From assembly GCF_000478685.1 (NCBI RefSeq), contig NZ_AMSD01000001.1, positions 434,001 through 498,000 of the forward strand: a stretch of DNA of 64,000 nucleotides. The letters are read 5' to 3'. The stretch is from Candidatus Photodesmus katoptron Akat1 (lineage in GTDB: Bacteria > Pseudomonadota > Gammaproteobacteria > Enterobacterales > Vibrionaceae). Made by a program: the position numbers and the translations under genes. Shown here piece by piece: positions 29,461 through 42,936 of this stretch (its first letter is position 1; every line of letters begins with the position of its first letter). Below the pieces are notes generated by a model that did not search any database, was not told where the DNA came from, and saw only the letters and a list, made by a program, of their open reading frames with translations.

Positions 29461-30372
29461 TTAATTAACAAAATGCTTTTTTGTTATACCTAATTTTAGT
29501 GCTAATGATGATGCAATATAAATTGAAGAATAGGTACCAATAATGATACCAAGACAAAGGGCAATCGCAAAACCATGAAACGTAGTACCACCATATGTGA
29601 ATAATGCGATAACTACGAATAAGGTAGTTCCAGAAGTAATCAAAGTACGATTTAGTGTTTGAGTGATTGAATTATTGATTATGTCATCTGGCGACAAGGT
29701 TAAATTTGGTTTGTAATTGCAGTTTTCTCGAATGCGATCAAAAATAACAACAGTATCATTAAGTGAATATCCAATTACTGTTAGCAACGCTGCAATAATT
29801 GTCAAATCGACCTCAATTTGCATTATAGAAAATATACCTAGTGTGATTATCAAGTCATGCACTAACGCTAATATAGCTCCTATTGCTAGACGCCATTCAA
29901 AACGAATTGAAACGTACAATAATATGCAGATTAATGAAAAAATTATAGCAAGAATACCAGATTCTTTTAATTCATTACCTACAACTGGCCCAATAAATTC
30001 AACCCGGCGAATTTTTACGTTTTCATCATTACCATGTTTAAGAGCATTCAGGACTTGAATTCCTAAATCCTGATTATGATCTGACTGAAACCGGATCATT
30101 ATATCATGAGAAGAACCTAAATGTTGCACAATTACATTATTATTAAAAAAATCTTTTTCATTTAAAATAGACCGTACGCTAGCTAAATTCACTGGATTTT
30201 TAAATCTAACTTCAACTAATGTACCACCAGTAAAATCTAAACCTAAATTTAACTGCCTAGTTAAAATAGAGAAAATAGAAATAACTATTATTGAGATAGA
30301 GAAAAAAGATGAAACCTTTATCCAACGCATAAAGTCTATGCTCTTTCTTTCTAATTTCATAATTTGAAACAT
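29461..30372 (-). CDS. secF: Protein translocase subunit SecF
   Basis: Inner-membrane RND-type subunit that with SecD uses proton motive force to pull secreted proteins out of SecYEG. The 303-residue protein has six predicted membrane spans, the first-loop motif LGLDFTGGTLVEVRF near residues 44-58 and the RND blocks VIGYSLNDTVVIFDRIREN and TLNRTLITSGTTLFVV. ATG at 30372 with GGAG upstream, 14 bp after the secD stop. Gene order yajC-secD-secF. Confidence 0.96.
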   Translation of the reverse strand: MFQIMKLERKSIDFMRWIKVSSFFSISIIVISIFSILTRQLNLGLDFTGGTLVEVRFKNPVNLASVRSILNEKDFFNNNVIVQHLGSSHDIMIRFQSDHNQDLGIQVLNALKHGNDENVKIRRVEFIGPVVGNELKESGILAIIFSLICILLYVSIRFEWRLAIGAILALVHDLIITLGIFSIMQIEVDLTIIAALLTVIGYSLNDTVVIFDRIRENCNYKPNLTLSPDDIINNSITQTLNRTLITSGTTLFVVIALFTYGGTTFHGFAIALCLGIIIGTYSSIYIASSLALKLGITKKHFVN

Positions 30373-30386
30373 TATAGCTCCTAATT

Positions 30387-32237
30387 TTAGATAGAAAGTT
30401 TACTAATATTTCTACTACCATAAAGCAAATTTACAATACAACGTGTACCTATAATTGCTGTGAACATTGAAGTTAAAATACCAATCGATAATGTTATAGC
30501 GAAACCTTTTATTACGCCAGTACCAATAACAAATAAAACTACTGCAGTAATTAATGTTGTTAAATTAGCATCAGTAATAGTACTAAATGCATTTTTATAA
30601 CCATAGTGAATAGCTTGCTGAGGATTACAACCATTACGTAACTCTTCTCTAATTCTTTCAAATATTAATACGTTAGCATCAACTGCCATACCAACAGTTA
30701 ATAGAATACCTGCAATGCCTGGTAATGTCATAGTTGCACCAGGTATCATTGACATTATTCCAATAATCAGAACTAAATTGCTAACTAGTGCTATATTTGC
30801 AATCAAGCCAAACTTACGGTAATAAAATAAGGTAAATAATATCACTGACAAAAACCCACAAACGCATGCCATAATCCCTTTTTTTATATTTTCCTTACCC
30901 ATAGAGGCACCAATAGTACGTTCTTCAATAATTGAAATAGGGGAATTTAAAGTTCCAGCACGAAGTAACAAAGCAAGGTTTCGTGCTTCTGAAATAGAGC
31001 GGATACCAGTAATACGAAAATTACGTCCTAACACTGATTGTATGCTTGCTTGATTAATAATCTTTTCATGCTTAGTTAAAATTCTTTTTTCAGAAAATTT
31101 ATCAATATCGCTCTCATATTCGGTAAATACAGTTGCTATTAATTTCCCAATATTATGACGGGAGAATGTTAGCATTTTTTCTCCACCCTGTTGATCTAAT
31201 GAAATATTTACCTCGGGACGACCATATTGATCTACAATTGCATTAGCATCAATAATACTTGAACCATCTAGAATAACAGCTTTTTTTAATACTATAGGAT
31301 AACCGTGCTGGTCTTGTTTAATTTCACTATCCATTGGCACTTTATTAACAGAAAAAGTTTCATCATTATCAACCTCACGAAATTCAAGAACAGCTGTTGC
31401 ACCTAGAATTTGTTTTGCATGTGCTATATCTTGTACGCCTGGTAACTCAACCACAATCCGACTTAATCCTTGTCGGTAAACTAATGGTTCTGAAACTCCT
31501 AGCTCATCAATTCGATTACGTAAAATAACAATATTCTGTTCAACCGCATTATTACGAATTTCTTTTAAATAACCTTCAGTAAAAGTGGCTAATATTGAAA
31601 AACGATTATCAATACTTGAATCAATAAAGGTCATATTAGGGTATTTTAACTTAAGCGATTGTTTTGCTTTAATTAATTGCTTCTTATCATAAAATAAAAT
31701 CTCTAATGAACTTTTATTATCTAAAAGATGAATTCTCTGGTACCGAACCTTTTTTTCACGTAATTCACTACGGAATTCTTCTTTTCTTTGAGTAGTAATC
31801 TTCATTATTCCTTCATCAATCTCGACTTCCATTAAAAAATGGACACCTCCACGAAGATCTAAACCAAGCTTCATTGGATTTGCGCCAATTGCTTTCAACC
31901 AATTAGGTGAAGAGGAAACAAGCTTTAAAGAAACAATTTGATTTTTACCAAGTACTTCACTGATAATTTTTCGAGCATCACTTTGGTTATTCTCATCATT
32001 AAAAAAATTAACAAGAATTGCCCCATCCTTTATAGAAATAGACTTATAAGCAAGATTATGCTGACTTAGGGAAGAACGAATAGTATCTACTAACGATAAA
32101 TCTAAAGGTACTCCTTGTTTCTCTTTGATTTGAATAGAAATACTCTCACTATATAGATTTGGAAGTGCATATAAAGATATAATAGAAAATAGGAAAAGTA
32201 CTAATAAATATTGCCATAATGAATAACGATTGAGCAA
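30387..32237 (-). CDS. secD: Protein translocase subunit SecD
   Basis: Partner of SecF in the Sec export machine. The 616-residue protein has an N-terminal membrane span, [15 protein letters not shown] (conserved D1 block), the large periplasmic domain with [20 protein letters not shown], and five C-terminal spans with [19 protein letters not shown] chose the TTG at 32237, giving [12 protein letters not shown], which matches Vibrio SecD. GGAGGAGG lies directly upstream. The longer frame from 32252 would place that ribosome-binding site inside the coding sequence. Confidence 0.95.
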   Translation of the reverse strand: MLNRYSLWQYLLVLFLFSIISLYALPNLYSESISIQIKEKQGVPLDLSLVDTIRSSLSQHNLAYKSISIKDGAILVNFFNDENNQSDARKIISEVLGKNQIVSLKLVSSSPNWLKAIGANPMKLGLDLRGGVHFLMEVEIDEGIMKITTQRKEEFRSELREKKVRYQRIHLLDNKSSLEILFYDKKQLIKAKQSLKLKYPNMTFIDSSIDNRFSILATFTEGYLKEIRNNAVEQNIVILRNRIDELGVSEPLVYRQGLSRIVVELPGVQDIAHAKQILGATAVLEFREVDNDETFSVNKVPMDSEIKQDQHGYPIVLKKAVILDGSSIIDANAIVDQYGRPEVNISLDQQGGEKMLTFSRHNIGKLIATVFTEYESDIDKFSEKRILTKHEKIINQASIQSVLGRNFRITGIRSISEARNLALLLRAGTLNSPISIIEERTIGASMGKENIKKGIMACVCGFLSVILFTLFYYRKFGLIANIALVSNLVLIIGIMSMIPGATMTLPGIAGILLTVGMAVDANVLIFERIREELRNGCNPQQAIHYGYKNAFSTITDANLTTLITAVVLFVIGTGVIKGFAITLSIGILTSMFTAIIGTRCIVNLLYGSRNISKLSI

Positions 32238-32259
32238 ATCCTCCTCCCACAAAACTATT

Positions 32260-32589
32260 CTATAAAGATTTTAATGTCCCTTTTGGTAATAAGGTAGTAA
32301 TAAAACTTTTCTGAATAAGAACTTCATTATTCTCATTTAATTTAATTGAAACACAATCACTATTTTCTGATATTTTTATTATTTTACCAACTAATCCACC
32401 ACTTGTAAGTACTTCATCACCTTTAGTAATTGAGGAGATAAGTTTTTTATGCTCTTTAATGCGTTTAGATTGAGGACGGTAAATTAAAAAGTAGAAAACT
32501 AAAGCAAATACACCTAGCATGATCAACATTTCATAACCAGAACCAGATGTATAGCCTTTTGCCTCTGCATGAACTTGAGGAATAAACAT
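32260..32589 (-). CDS. yajC: Preprotein translocase subunit YajC
   Basis: Small single-span membrane protein associated with SecDF. The 109-residue product has a hydrophobic segment [19 protein letters not shown] near residues 21-39, then [32 protein letters not shown], the family signature, and ends in LPKGTLKSL like Vibrio YajC. ATG at 32589. Lies directly upstream of secD and downstream of tgt. Confidence 0.95.
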   Translation of the reverse strand: MFIPQVHAEAKGYTSGSGYEMLIMLGVFALVFYFLIYRPQSKRIKEHKKLISSITKGDEVLTSGGLVGKIIKISENSDCVSIKLNENNEVLIQKSFITTLLPKGTLKSL

Positions 32590-32721
32590 TTATTTTCACC
32601 AGTATTTCTCATGGCAACCTAGATTGGGTCTTAATTTTAACTTTTCAAGGAATATAAATCTCTAATTGTGATCAATATTCAAAAAAATAGGATGAATAGA
32701 TAGCTCTTTTAAAATTCATTG

Positions 32722-33845
<1,124 letters not shown>

Positions 33846-33915
33846 GTTCTTCACAAATCCATAATCTATTCTTAAATTATTGATATCTCATTAAATAATG
33901 ACGGTATAAAAAAGT

Positions 33916-34974
33916 TTAATCTATACAAGTTTTTCTAGTAGCGAACATTGAATCACCATAACTAAAAAAACGATATCTATTCTTTACTGCATATTGATAA
34001 GCAGACATAACATGATTATAACCAGATAATGCACTTACTAACATGATCAAAGTTGATTTGGGCAAATGAAAATTAGTAACTAAACAATCTACCAGTTGAT
34101 ACTTATAACCTGGAAAAATAAAAATTTTCGTATCGCCACAAAATGGCATCAAATCGGTGTTTTTTTTTAAAGCATTTTGCGCAACACTTTCTAAAGAACG
34201 TGCAGAAGTAGTACCAATAGCAATAATACGACCTCCTCGTGCTTTAGCAGAACGAATAGCATCAATTGTAATCTTTTTTACTTCAACATACTCTGAATGC
34301 ATTTTATGTTCATTAATTTTATCTACTTTTACTGGATAAAATGTACCAGAACCAATGTGTAAGGTTACATAAGCGAATTTAATACCTTTTTTTTTTATTT
34401 TTTCAAGAAAAACCTCATCAAAATGCAAACCTGCTGTTGGCGCTGCAACTGCTCCTAACTTTAGATTATAAACTGTTTGGTAACGTTCCTTATCAATAGC
34501 TGTATCTAATCGAGAAATATACGGTGGAAGCGGAACATGACCAATATGATTTAGAACATTTAATACCGATTCTCCATTATTGAAACAAAGCTTAAATAGT
34601 GCACTATGGCAATCAATAACTTCAACCTCATATTCATCATTTTTACCTAAAAATAACGTACTGGAAATCTTAGGCAATTTGGAACAGTACACGTGTGCAA
34701 GAACAGTACTTCTATTTAATATTCGCTCGATTAAAACTTCCAGTTTCCCACCAGTTTTTTTTCGACCAAACATGCGGGCTGGCATAACACGGGTATTATT
34801 AAATACCATTAGATCTCCTTGTCTAACTAAATCTAAAAGTGCTGTAAATGAACTATCTCTCAATGAGCCAGTATTGCCATTTAACTGTAAAAGTCGACTA
34901 GCTGTTCGTTTTCTTTTTGGATATTGAGCAATCAAATCATTAGGAAGTTCAAAATAAAAATCAGAAACTCGCAT
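33916..34974 (-). CDS. queA: S-adenosylmethionine:tRNA ribosyltransferase-isomerase
   Basis: Turns preQ1 in tRNA into epoxyqueuosine, the step after Tgt. The 352-residue protein has [19 protein letters not shown] at the N-terminus, [26 protein letters not shown]-like [35 protein letters not shown] and [16 protein letters not shown]. Full length. ATG at 34974. It precedes tgt, as in Vibrio and E. coli, so two queuosine-pathway genes are retained together. Confidence 0.96.
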   Translation of the reverse strand: MRVSDFYFELPNDLIAQYPKRKRTASRLLQLNGNTGSLRDSSFTALLDLVRQGDLMVFNNTRVMPARMFGRKKTGGKLEVLIERILNRSTVLAHVYCSKLPKISSTLFLGKNDEYEVEVIDCHSALFKLCFNNGESVLNVLNHIGHVPLPPYISRLDTAIDKERYQTVYNLKLGAVAAPTAGLHFDEVFLEKIKKKGIKFAYVTLHIGSGTFYPVKVDKINEHKMHSEYVEVKKITIDAIRSAKARGGRIIAIGTTSARSLESVAQNALKKNTDLMPFCGDTKIFIFPGYKYQLVDCLVTNFHLPKSTLIMLVSALSGYNHVMSAYQYAVKNRYRFFSYGDSMFATRKTCID

Positions 34975-35119
34975 ATGTATATCTCATTTGATTATAAAAA
35001 AATAATTGGTGATATGACATTACTATAATCATGACATTGCTATTTAAAATAAAATAATAGACAATGATTAATAAACCCTTATTGGTTAAAAACCTCAAAG
35101 TAAGAGTATTTGTACCAAA

Positions 35120-35827
35120 ATGCTTAACTTTCATAAAAATAAACTTATTCATAATACTTTAACATGGAAAAATGTTATAGGTTCTGAAAAACAAGCTAAT
35201 TATTTTAAACAGATGATGAAGTTTATTTCAAAAGAACGAAAAAATGGAAAGCTTGTTTTTCCATCAGATAAAGATGTATTTAATGCATTTAAATTTACAA
35301 AATTTAGTGACGTTAAAGTTGTCATTCTTGGCCAAGATCCATACTACGGAAAAAATCAAGCTCATGGATTGAGTTTTTCCGTACCACCTGGTGTAAATAT
35401 ACCACCATCACTTATAAATATATATCAAGAACTTGCACAAGATATTAAACATTTTCAAATTCCTAAGCATGGTTTTTTAAAAAATTGGACTAAACAAGGA
35501 GTCCTTTTATTAAATACTATTCTTACTGTAGAAGAAAAAAAACCGCATTCTCATTCAAATATTGGTTGGGAAATATTTACAGATAAAGTAATTCAAGCTT
35601 TGAGTGAACAAAGTCAAGGAATAATATTTTTACTATGGGGGAATTATGCAAAAAAAAAAGGAACTATTATCAAACGAGATAGACATTATATTCTTGAAGC
35701 CGCTCACCCATCACCACTTTCAGCTCATCAAGGTTTTTTTGGTTGCAAACATTTCTCTAAAACAAACAGATTACTTATTAATCAAAAGAAACAACCAATT
35801 AATTGGCATTTGCCATTAATAACTTAA
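35120..35827 (+). CDS. ung: Uracil-DNA glycosylase
   Basis: Base-excision repair enzyme that removes uracil from DNA. The 235-residue family-1 protein has the catalytic-water motif [20 protein letters not shown] near residues 72-91, [23 protein letters not shown] and the leucine-loop motif [19 protein letters not shown] at 35120, divergent from queA across about 145 bp. Retaining Ung is notable in an AT-rich genome, where cytosine deamination pressure is high. Confidence 0.96.
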   Translation: MLNFHKNKLIHNTLTWKNVIGSEKQANYFKQMMKFISKERKNGKLVFPSDKDVFNAFKFTKFSDVKVVILGQDPYYGKNQAHGLSFSVPPGVNIPPSLINIYQELAQDIKHFQIPKHGFLKNWTKQGVLLLNTILTVEEKKPHSHSNIGWEIFTDKVIQALSEQSQGIIFLLWGNYAKKKGTIIKRDRHYILEAAHPSPLSAHQGFFGCKHFSKTNRLLINQKKQPINWHLPLIT

Positions 35828-35865
35828 GATTATTCAAAAATACACTTATCTATTTTAACTGAAAA

Positions 35866-37911
35866 CTAATCTGGTGTAGAAACTAAGTTAGTATATAACC
35901 ATTTAATCTCATTTTTAAATTGAAGTTCACATTCTTTACGAGTAGATAATTGAAATTGATTCATGCAGTCTTTCCAAGACCATTGTTGAATAATCTTAAG
36001 CAATGTAAGTTTTCCAACATATACAAACTTTTCTTGTGGCAATGTATTAATAAGGTTTTTAATTTGAGAAGCAATACTATCGAAATTGCCTCCACCTTCT
36101 AAGTAATTACTAATTAAAAAATTAAGCTTTATATTAATAAATTTAGAGGATTTACGAGTATGACTCGCTATTTCTGATAGAAGGAGAAGAACTATACTAG
36201 AATCGAGTGTTTTTAGTGAACAAGTTAGAAAATAATCAATACTACATTTAAAAAAATCCCTAGCCTCACCTAACCAAGGTGAGTTTTCAGCTCTTACCAT
36301 GATCAGAGAATAACAACCACTTACTTTATCTATTTTTGAACTTATTTTAATAGGCACAAACTTATTCCTTAACCAAAATCTGATAAGTTCGCTAGTAGCA
36401 CCAAAACTTGTTGAAATATAATTAACAGTAGTTTGTTTATATAATATTTGAATTGCTTTACTACCAATACCAAGTCTCTGATAATTCGGATGTACTGCAA
36501 TACGCATGATACGTAAACTTTTTTGGCGAGCTGCTTCAGAAATCCCAATATCCTTGGCGAGAATAGAAGATACTAATTTCCCTTTAGGACGATACTCCCC
36601 TAATTGTATTTTCTTAATTAAATCATCTTCTACTCCCCCTTCTTCTACCACAAGCATACAACCAACAAACACATCTAATGCAAACATCATATACATATGC
36701 ATGCTATCATCTCGTAAAAACAAAAATAGGTCATTTGGAGAAGTTTTATAATGAGCACTAACCAATAATGCAAAACAATTTTTAAACCTTTCAAACTGAG
36801 TAAATAAATTGTTTTTATTAAATTTAAGTAACTTCAATTTATCTATATTAATAAGCTTTTGCTTATTAATATATAACTCTGCATTTAATAAAAATGTCTG
36901 ATATTGCCATCTTTCTAAAAAATCCTCTTGTGTCCACCTGATTGGACAATTAAGATGCAAATGAAAAGTCTTAGAGCGATAAGATTTTAACCATGTTAAA
37001 AATTTTAAACTGAATCCTCTTCCTGAACCTTCATAACCATGAATTGTGCTTGAAAAAATAATACGACAGTATAATTTAGCCATGGTTTTTAGCATTGAAA
37101 TTGGAATAGCCGCTGCTTCATCTACGACTAAAAAATTACATTTAATTTTACTATGAAGCAATTCATATGGAGAAACAAAAAGAAGAGATGACTTTTGATA
37201 AATTAAGTTATATTTGGTTTTCTTGGTACTATCTAACTTCGCTAAAGCATGTTGAAAAACAACATTTATAGAAGATATTGACGGTGCTGTTATCAATATC
37301 TTAATTGAACGCGATTTCATTAAGTTAGCGGCAGCTATTCCTAGCGCTGCACTCTTTCCTCTTCCTCTATCAGAGGTTAAAATTAAAGGACGTTTATTAT
37401 GACCTTCAACTACATGCATTATTTTATCAATAGCAATATATTGTTCTTGATAAATAGATATCGGTAAAGCCTGTGAAATAATCTTAGGCAATGAAGGAAA
37501 AGGTTTGTTTTGAGAAAGAACAATTAATCTATTTAAACTTCGTTCTAACCATACCTTATCTAACGATTTAGATAATGACCTTTCTGGAAAAATAAATAAT
37601 AAGCCACCACCAACCAAGGTCCCCAATACAGAATTAAAGCTGTTTGCATTAAAATCTTGAGAAAAATCACATATTAAAATCTGACACTCTTCTCCTAATA
37701 ATCGACTACCTTCATTAAAAGCAACATATTTAGCTCCTGGAAGATATTGACCTCCTAATTGAAAAACTGTAGGGTTTTTATAACAATCTATAGCTTTTTT
37801 AATGCAAGAAAGACTCCAAAAATACTGACCATCAAGCACTATACCAAATCTATTCATTGTAGAAATGGCTTTCATTTGAAGAGCTATAAAATAATTATCT
37901 AATTTAGACAT
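35866..37911 (-). CDS. tmcA: tRNA(Met) cytidine acetyltransferase
   Basis: Makes N4-acetylcytidine at the wobble base of elongator tRNA-Met, using ATP and acetyl-CoA. Domains in order: N-terminal DUF1726-like part; ATPase with P-loop LTSDRGRGKSAALGIA near residues 180-195 and Walker B FLVVDEAAAIP; GNAT acetyltransferase with RIAVHPNYQRLGIGSKAIQ near residue 475; C-terminal tRNA-binding helices. About 681 residues, normal. A TTG at 37914 directly precedes the ATG at 37911, which I prefer. Its likely substrate, tRNA-Met(CAT), is encoded at 45879. Confidence 0.94.
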   Translation of the reverse strand: MSKLDNYFIALQMKAISTMNRFGIVLDGQYFWSLSCIKKAIDCYKNPTVFQLGGQYLPGAKYVAFNEGSRLLGEECQILICDFSQDFNANSFNSVLGTLVGGGLLFIFPERSLSKSLDKVWLERSLNRLIVLSQNKPFPSLPKIISQALPISIYQEQYIAIDKIMHVVEGHNKRPLILTSDRGRGKSAALGIAAANLMKSRSIKILITAPSISSINVVFQHALAKLDSTKKTKYNLIYQKSSLLFVSPYELLHSKIKCNFLVVDEAAAIPISMLKTMAKLYCRIIFSSTIHGYEGSGRGFSLKFLTWLKSYRSKTFHLHLNCPIRWTQEDFLERWQYQTFLLNAELYINKQKLINIDKLKLLKFNKNNLFTQFERFKNCFALLVSAHYKTSPNDLFLFLRDDSMHMYMMFALDVFVGCMLVVEEGGVEDDLIKKIQLGEYRPKGKLVSSILAKDIGISEAARQKSLRIMRIAVHPNYQRLGIGSKAIQILYKQTTVNYISTSFGATSELIRFWLRNKFVPIKISSKIDKVSGCYSLIMVRAENSPWLGEARDFFKCSIDYFLTCSLKTLDSSIVLLLLSEIASHTRKSSKFINIKLNFLISNYLEGGGNFDSIASQIKNLINTLPQEKFVYVGKLTLLKIIQQWSWKDCMNQFQLSTRKECELQFKNEIKWLYTNLVSTPD

Positions 37912-38009
37912 CAATAATCAAGCTTGATATTATATTTATAATAAATATAACTAATTGAATTAGAAAAGAAACTTATAATAATCTGATTTTTATATTGCCT
38001 TGCTCTGTA

Positions 38010-38879
38010 TTATTTTTTACTAAACTGACCAAAAGTCACTCGATCATTCTGAGCATAATCTTTTTTAGTTAAAACTTTTTGATAACCTAACGATAGTAAA
38101 ATATCTCTTACAGCCTTACCTTGATCGTAAGCATGTTCTAATATTAGCCAACCTAAATGTTCTAAATGAACTAGGCTATTTTTAGCTATATATTTAATAT
38201 CAGATAACCCTTCATCATTTGCTACTAATGCACTAACAGGTTCAAAACGTATATCGCCTTGAGCTGAATATAAATCATCTTTCTTAAGATAAGGTGGATT
38301 AGAAACAATTAAAGAAAATTTGATATCATTATTAATTGCTTCAAACCAATTTCCTACAAAAAATTTTACATTGGTAATTCCTAATCTAGAAGCATTTTCA
38401 ACAGCTAAAAGCTTAGCCTCTGGATTTATATCAATCCCGAAAATATCTCTTTTAGGCATCTCGAAAGCTAACACAAGCGCAATTATACCAACTCCTGTTC
38501 CTAAATCTAAAATAAACCCTTTTTGGTTATAAGTTTTATCTAAAGCAATTTCAATTAAAAGTTCAGTATCAGGACGAGGAATCAAGGTAGATGATGAAAC
38601 TTTAAATGGAAGAGACCAAAATTCTCGCTCACCAACAATATATGCTATAGGTTCACCAGATAAACGCCTAGATAATAACTGATTAAACAAATAAAATTGG
38701 GAAGGCTTAAGTAATCGATTAGGCCAAGTAAACAGGTAAGAACGCGATTTAACCAAAACATAACTAAGCAATATGCTAGCATCAAGATAAGGAGAACTGC
38801 TCCCACTTTTTCGAAGCTGATTCACCGCGAATTTTAGTGTTAATTCAATATTTGGGAAAGAAATTATTTTAGTTTTCAT
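38010..38879 (-). CDS. prmC: Release factor glutamine methyltransferase
   Basis: Methylates the GGQ glutamine of release factors 1 and 2. The 289-residue class I methyltransferase has the SAM-binding [15 protein letters not shown] near residues 116-130, [16 protein letters not shown] and the catalytic [20 protein letters not shown] precedes the Rossmann fold. It overlaps prfA by 11 bp, so the enzyme is cotranscribed with one of its substrates. Confidence 0.96.
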   Translation of the reverse strand: MKTKIISFPNIELTLKFAVNQLRKSGSSSPYLDASILLSYVLVKSRSYLFTWPNRLLKPSQFYLFNQLLSRRLSGEPIAYIVGEREFWSLPFKVSSSTLIPRPDTELLIEIALDKTYNQKGFILDLGTGVGIIALVLAFEMPKRDIFGIDINPEAKLLAVENASRLGITNVKFFVGNWFEAINNDIKFSLIVSNPPYLKKDDLYSAQGDIRFEPVSALVANDEGLSDIKYIAKNSLVHLEHLGWLILEHAYDQGKAVRDILLSLGYQKVLTKKDYAQNDRVTFGQFSKK

Positions 38880-39957
38880 TTGATAAAGAAGCTAATTGAT
38901 CAGTTTGATACTCTCGAATCAGTGGTTCAATTAAACTTTGCAAGTTCCCCTCCATCACTTCATTTAAACAATACAGTGTTAAATTAATTCGATGATCTGA
39001 TACACGGCCTTGTGGATAGTTATATGTACGAATACGATCACTTCGATCTCCAGAACCTAATAAATCCCGACGAGTATTCGATACTTGTTCAGCACGCTTT
39101 ATCTCCTGAGCTCGTATAATACGTGCCACTAATACTGACATTGCTTTTGCTTTATTTTTATGCTGTGAACGCTCATCTTGACATTCAACAACTATCCCTG
39201 TTGGAAGATGCGTAAGGCGAACAGCAGAATCAGTGGTATTAACGTGCTGACCACCTGCTCCAGATGCACGAAATGCATCAAATTTTAAATCACTACTTTT
39301 AATTTCTGGAAAATCTGATTTTGGAATTTCAGGCATAATTACTACTGTACATGCAGAGGTATGAACACGACCTTGAGATTCAGTTTCAGGTATACGTTGT
39401 ACACGATGTCCTCCAGATTCAAATTTCATCATACCATAAGCACCATCTCCGCTTATTTTAGTAATTATCTCTTTATAACCACCGTGTTCTGATTCGGAAC
39501 AAGTTATGATATCTAATGTCCAACCTCGCTTCTCAGAAAATTTTGAATACATACGAAAAAGATCACCTGCAAAAATTCCTGACTCATTACCTCCTGCACC
39601 TGCACGAATTTCTAAAAAGCAATTGCAATTGTCATTAAGCTCTTTTGGTAGTAATAAAATCTTTAGTCTATTTATTAAATCAGCAATGATTGCTTTTGTT
39701 TTTCTAACTTCCTCTTCAAACATAATACGAATATCTTCATCATCTTCATTATCCATTTGTTGAATGGAAATAAGTTCCTCTTGAACTGATTGATATTGTT
39801 GAAAACACTGAACTACCTCATCTAACTGAGAATATTCTTTTGAGAGAGTACGAAATTTATGCTGATTAGTGATAATGCTAGGCTTACTAAGCAAGTGTTG
39901 AAGTTTTTTATGGCGTTCAACAAGAATTTTAAGCTTTACTAAAATAGAAGATTTCAT
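38869..39957 (-). CDS. prfA: Peptide chain release factor 1
   Basis: Reads UAA and UAG stop codons. The 362-residue protein has the GGQ catalytic loop in [25 protein letters not shown] near residues 231-255. The codon-recognition tripeptide segment (PET) lies in [18 protein letters not shown], and [10 protein letters not shown]-like [19 protein letters not shown] sits in domain 2. Normal length. Lies between hemA and prmC in the canonical order. Confidence 0.97.
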   Translation of the reverse strand: MKSSILVKLKILVERHKKLQHLLSKPSIITNQHKFRTLSKEYSQLDEVVQCFQQYQSVQEELISIQQMDNEDDEDIRIMFEEEVRKTKAIIADLINRLKILLLPKELNDNCNCFLEIRAGAGGNESGIFAGDLFRMYSKFSEKRGWTLDIITCSESEHGGYKEIITKISGDGAYGMMKFESGGHRVQRIPETESQGRVHTSACTVVIMPEIPKSDFPEIKSSDLKFDAFRASGAGGQHVNTTDSAVRLTHLPTGIVVECQDERSQHKNKAKAMSVLVARIIRAQEIKRAEQVSNTRRDLLGSGDRSDRIRTYNYPQGRVSDHRINLTLYCLNEVMEGNLQSLIEPLIREYQTDQLASLSNEN

Positions 39958-39979
39958 ATATTTTCATGTTTAAAGAATC

Positions 39980-41245
39980 TTAATTATAATAATAAAAGTC
40001 TTCAAGACCTAAACTTTTTCTAATTATAACCAAATTAGAAGATTCACCCCGTTCTGCCGCATTTTGTAATGCTCGAGTTGGAGCATGGATAAGTTTGTTA
40101 GTTAATTTATTGCTAAATTCCATTAATACCCTCTCAGGGTCACTCCCAGCTGCAAGGGATTGTAAACTTCTATTAAGTAAATCCTGGCGAATATCATTTG
40201 AAAATTTACGATATTCTCTAATACTATCCACAGCTTGCAATGAGCGAATCCTAGTCGTAAACCTGTCACTCTCTTCATTAATTATTGATTCAGCTTGAAT
40301 TGATTCAACCTCTCTTTGTTTTATGTTACTATCAACTATTAACTTTAAATCATCAATTGAATAAAGATATACATTATCAAGCACTGCTACTTGAGATTCA
40401 ATATCTCTTGGAACAGCTATATCAACTAATAACATTGGTTGATATTTTCTAATTTTCAAAGCTGTTTCTATCAGCCCTTTACCTAATATCGGTAAGGGGC
40501 TTGCAGTAGAACTAATAACAATATCAGCCCTAGGTAAATATTCTGGAATTTCAGCGAGGCTAATAGCATAAGCACTAAATTTCTCTGATAACTTCAAAGC
40601 ATTTTTAAGTGTTCTGTTAGCAATAATTATTTTTTTACAACCATTAGCTAAGTACTTTGCTACAAGCTGAATATTCTCTCCCGCTCCAACTAATAAGATC
40701 GTGGAATTTGACAATGATTCAAAAATATGCTTAGCCAAAGTACATGCAGCATAAGCAATGGAGACTGCATTAAAACCTATTTCAGTTTCTGTACGAACTC
40801 GCTTAGCAACAAAGAATGTTTTTTGAAAAAGTTTTTCCATCAATGAATTCACTGTACCAAATTTACGCGCGTAAGAATAAGCTTTTTTTACTTGCCCTAA
40901 AATTTGTGGTTCACCTAATACTAAAGAATCTAAACCACAAGATACTCGCATTAAGTGTTTAATTGTTGCTTGCTCCTCATAAATATAAATACTAGATTTA
41001 AGTTCATTTGGAGAAATATTATGAAACCGAAAGAACCAATCAACAACTCTCTCTTTAGTACTTGCTTTTAGATCACAATAAATCTCACTGCGATTGCAAG
41101 TAGATAAAATAACACTACTATTGACACAAGGATTGACATTCAGTTGCTTTAACGCAACTGATAGTCTGCAAGGTTCAAAAACCATCCTTTCACGTAATTC
41201 TACAGGAGCTGTATTGTGACTAATTCCAATAACAAGCAATGGCAT
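39980..41245 (-). CDS. hemA: Glutamyl-tRNA reductase
   Basis: First committed step of tetrapyrrole synthesis: reduces glutamyl-tRNA to glutamate semialdehyde. I chose the ATG at 41245, giving [20 protein letters not shown], as in the family (421 residues). A longer frame from a TTG at 41284 adds thirteen unrelated residues. The catalytic cysteine is in [13 protein letters not shown] near residue 50. [17 protein letters not shown] follows, and the NADPH domain holds [16 protein letters not shown]. The C-terminal dimerisation helices are intact. Divergent from lolB. Confidence 0.95.
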   Translation of the reverse strand: MPLLVIGISHNTAPVELRERMVFEPCRLSVALKQLNVNPCVNSSVILSTCNRSEIYCDLKASTKERVVDWFFRFHNISPNELKSSIYIYEEQATIKHLMRVSCGLDSLVLGEPQILGQVKKAYSYARKFGTVNSLMEKLFQKTFFVAKRVRTETEIGFNAVSIAYAACTLAKHIFESLSNSTILLVGAGENIQLVAKYLANGCKKIIIANRTLKNALKLSEKFSAYAISLAEIPEYLPRADIVISSTASPLPILGKGLIETALKIRKYQPMLLVDIAVPRDIESQVAVLDNVYLYSIDDLKLIVDSNIKQREVESIQAESIINEESDRFTTRIRSLQAVDSIREYRKFSNDIRQDLLNRSLQSLAAGSDPERVLMEFSNKLTNKLIHAPTRALQNAAERGESSNLVIIRKSLGLEDFYYYN

Positions 41246-41415
41246 GTAATTTAGATTCTCTGTTCGAAATAGGAACAAGTACAAGATTCTACTTGATACC
41301 TAGTTTGATTAAAAGAGTCTAACTAATTAGTTTTACTGAGTTCGTGATACCAATATATAATGTCGGTACTCTTTTCGCTATATTTTTATACATCAATTTA
41401 ACAAATTAAACAGCA

Positions 41416-42048
41416 ATGATCCACTGTAATCAGACCCTATCTTTAATAAGAATAATAACTTTAGTTCTTCTTTTAGTTGGTTGTAGCTCTAACAAGCAAG
41501 AGCAAGACTATGCTTCTATTCCATTGAAAAATAACCAGCAAAAAGTAGCTAAAATTAAAAATTATCAAGCTATTGGAAAACTAGTGTATAATTTAAAAGA
41601 TAAAAAACAATCATGCAATTTTCAATGGAAGTATACTTTCCAAAATTCAAGTATAAAATTAATAAATTTCTTTGGGCAACCTATCTTAGGTCTAAATATC
41701 AAACCAGATTCTGCACAACTCAAAACATATTATAATAATAAAATATTCTTAGAAAAAAATACAACTACACTTTTTCGAAAACTAATAGGATTGAATATTC
41801 CACTAGAACAACTTCAATATTGGATAATAGGTAAACCAGAAGATGCTGATATATATCAAATGAATGAAAACAATATTCTTACATCATTATCTAAAAAAAT
41901 AGATAAAAAACTTTGGCATGTATATTACTATAAATATCAAAATGTATCATTAGATGAACTAACATTGTTACTACCAAAAAAAATCCAAATTCGAAATGAT
42001 AATATACAAGTTGATCTCATCATTTTGAAATGGATCTTAAACCAATGA
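41416..42048 (+). CDS. lolB: Outer-membrane lipoprotein LolB
   Basis: Receives lipoproteins from LolA and inserts them in the outer membrane. The 210-residue protein has a lipoprotein signal with lipobox LVGC near residue 23. Then [25 protein letters not shown] begins the unclosed beta-barrel, and [19 protein letters not shown] carries the conserved Trp and the protruding-loop region. It is diverged but position-consistent: hemA diverges from lolB-ispE-prs in Vibrio. Stop and ispE start share ATGA. Confidence 0.9.
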   Translation: MIHCNQTLSLIRIITLVLLLVGCSSNKQEQDYASIPLKNNQQKVAKIKNYQAIGKLVYNLKDKKQSCNFQWKYTFQNSSIKLINFFGQPILGLNIKPDSAQLKTYYNNKIFLEKNTTTLFRKLIGLNIPLEQLQYWIIGKPEDADIYQMNENNILTSLSKKIDKKLWHVYYYKYQNVSLDELTLLLPKKIQIRNDNIQVDLIILKWILNQ

Positions 42049-42908
42049 TCTTTAAAACTACCTATTGGCCATCTCCAGCTAAAATCAATTTATTCCTAAA
42101 TATTATAGCTCGAAAAAAAAATGGCTATCATGAATTACAAACACTTATTCAATTTCTAGACTACAGCGATACATTAGCAATTAAAATCAATCGCTCTAAT
42201 AGAATTCGAGTCTTTTCTGATATTAAAAAACTTAAAACTACAGAAAATTTGATTTGGAAATCAGCAATGGCATTGAAACAATATGCTAAGTGTAATTTTG
42301 GAGCTGATATTAAAATAAAAAAGATTCTTCCTATAGCTGCAGGCATCGGTGGTGGTTCTTCAAACGCTGCAACAATTTTAGTAGCATTAAATTTTTTATG
42401 GCATTTAGAATTAACTGATAATCAACTTGCAAATATAGGCCTAACTTTAGGCACTGATATACCAGTTTTTGTCTATGGTTTTTCTTCCTTTGTAGAAGGA
42501 ATTGGAGAAAAACTTTCTCCAGCAACACCAAAAGAAAAATGGTATTTAATTGTAAAACCAAGCGTCAATATAGCTACTGTCGATATATTTACTCATCCAC
42601 ATTTAATTCGAGATACCCCGAAAGGGGAAATGATATCCTTATTGCGAGGGAATTATGTAAATGATTGTGAAAAAATTGTACGCATACTACATCCAAAGGT
42701 TGATAAACAACTTTTATGGCTGTTACAATACGCGCCTTCTAGGCTAACTGGAACAGGATCCTGCATATTTTCTGAATTTACCTATAAAAAAGAAGCAGAA
42801 GCTATTTTTTCAAAACTTTCGAAAAATGTTTCAGCTTTTATTGCTAAAGGAATCAATATTTCACCATTGAAAGAAACTCTAGCTAAATATCAATCAATTT
42901 ATAATTAA
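42045..42908 (+). CDS. ispE: 4-diphosphocytidyl-2-C-methyl-D-erythritol kinase
   Basis: Fourth step of the MEP isoprenoid pathway. GHMP-kinase fold: [14 protein letters not shown] at the N-terminus, [16 protein letters not shown], the phosphate loop [17 protein letters not shown] near residues 92-108, and [14 protein letters not shown] near the C-terminus. I chose the ATG at 42045 (287 residues), overlapping the lolB stop by 4 bp. An in-frame ATG at 42030 is possible but adds five residues absent from relatives. Confidence 0.95.
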   Translation: MIFKTTYWPSPAKINLFLNIIARKKNGYHELQTLIQFLDYSDTLAIKINRSNRIRVFSDIKKLKTTENLIWKSAMALKQYAKCNFGADIKIKKILPIAAGIGGGSSNAATILVALNFLWHLELTDNQLANIGLTLGTDIPVFVYGFSSFVEGIGEKLSPATPKEKWYLIVKPSVNIATVDIFTHPHLIRDTPKGEMISLLRGNYVNDCEKIVRILHPKVDKQLLWLLQYAPSRLTGTGSCIFSEFTYKKEAEAIFSKLSKNVSAFIAKGINISPLKETLAKYQSIYN

Positions 42909-42936
42909 TATAAGATCTAATTTTGAGGTTTTCACC

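Noticed and set aside
34580-34927. A 115-codon plus-strand frame
   Set aside because: Antisense within queA; a shadow of a conserved gene.
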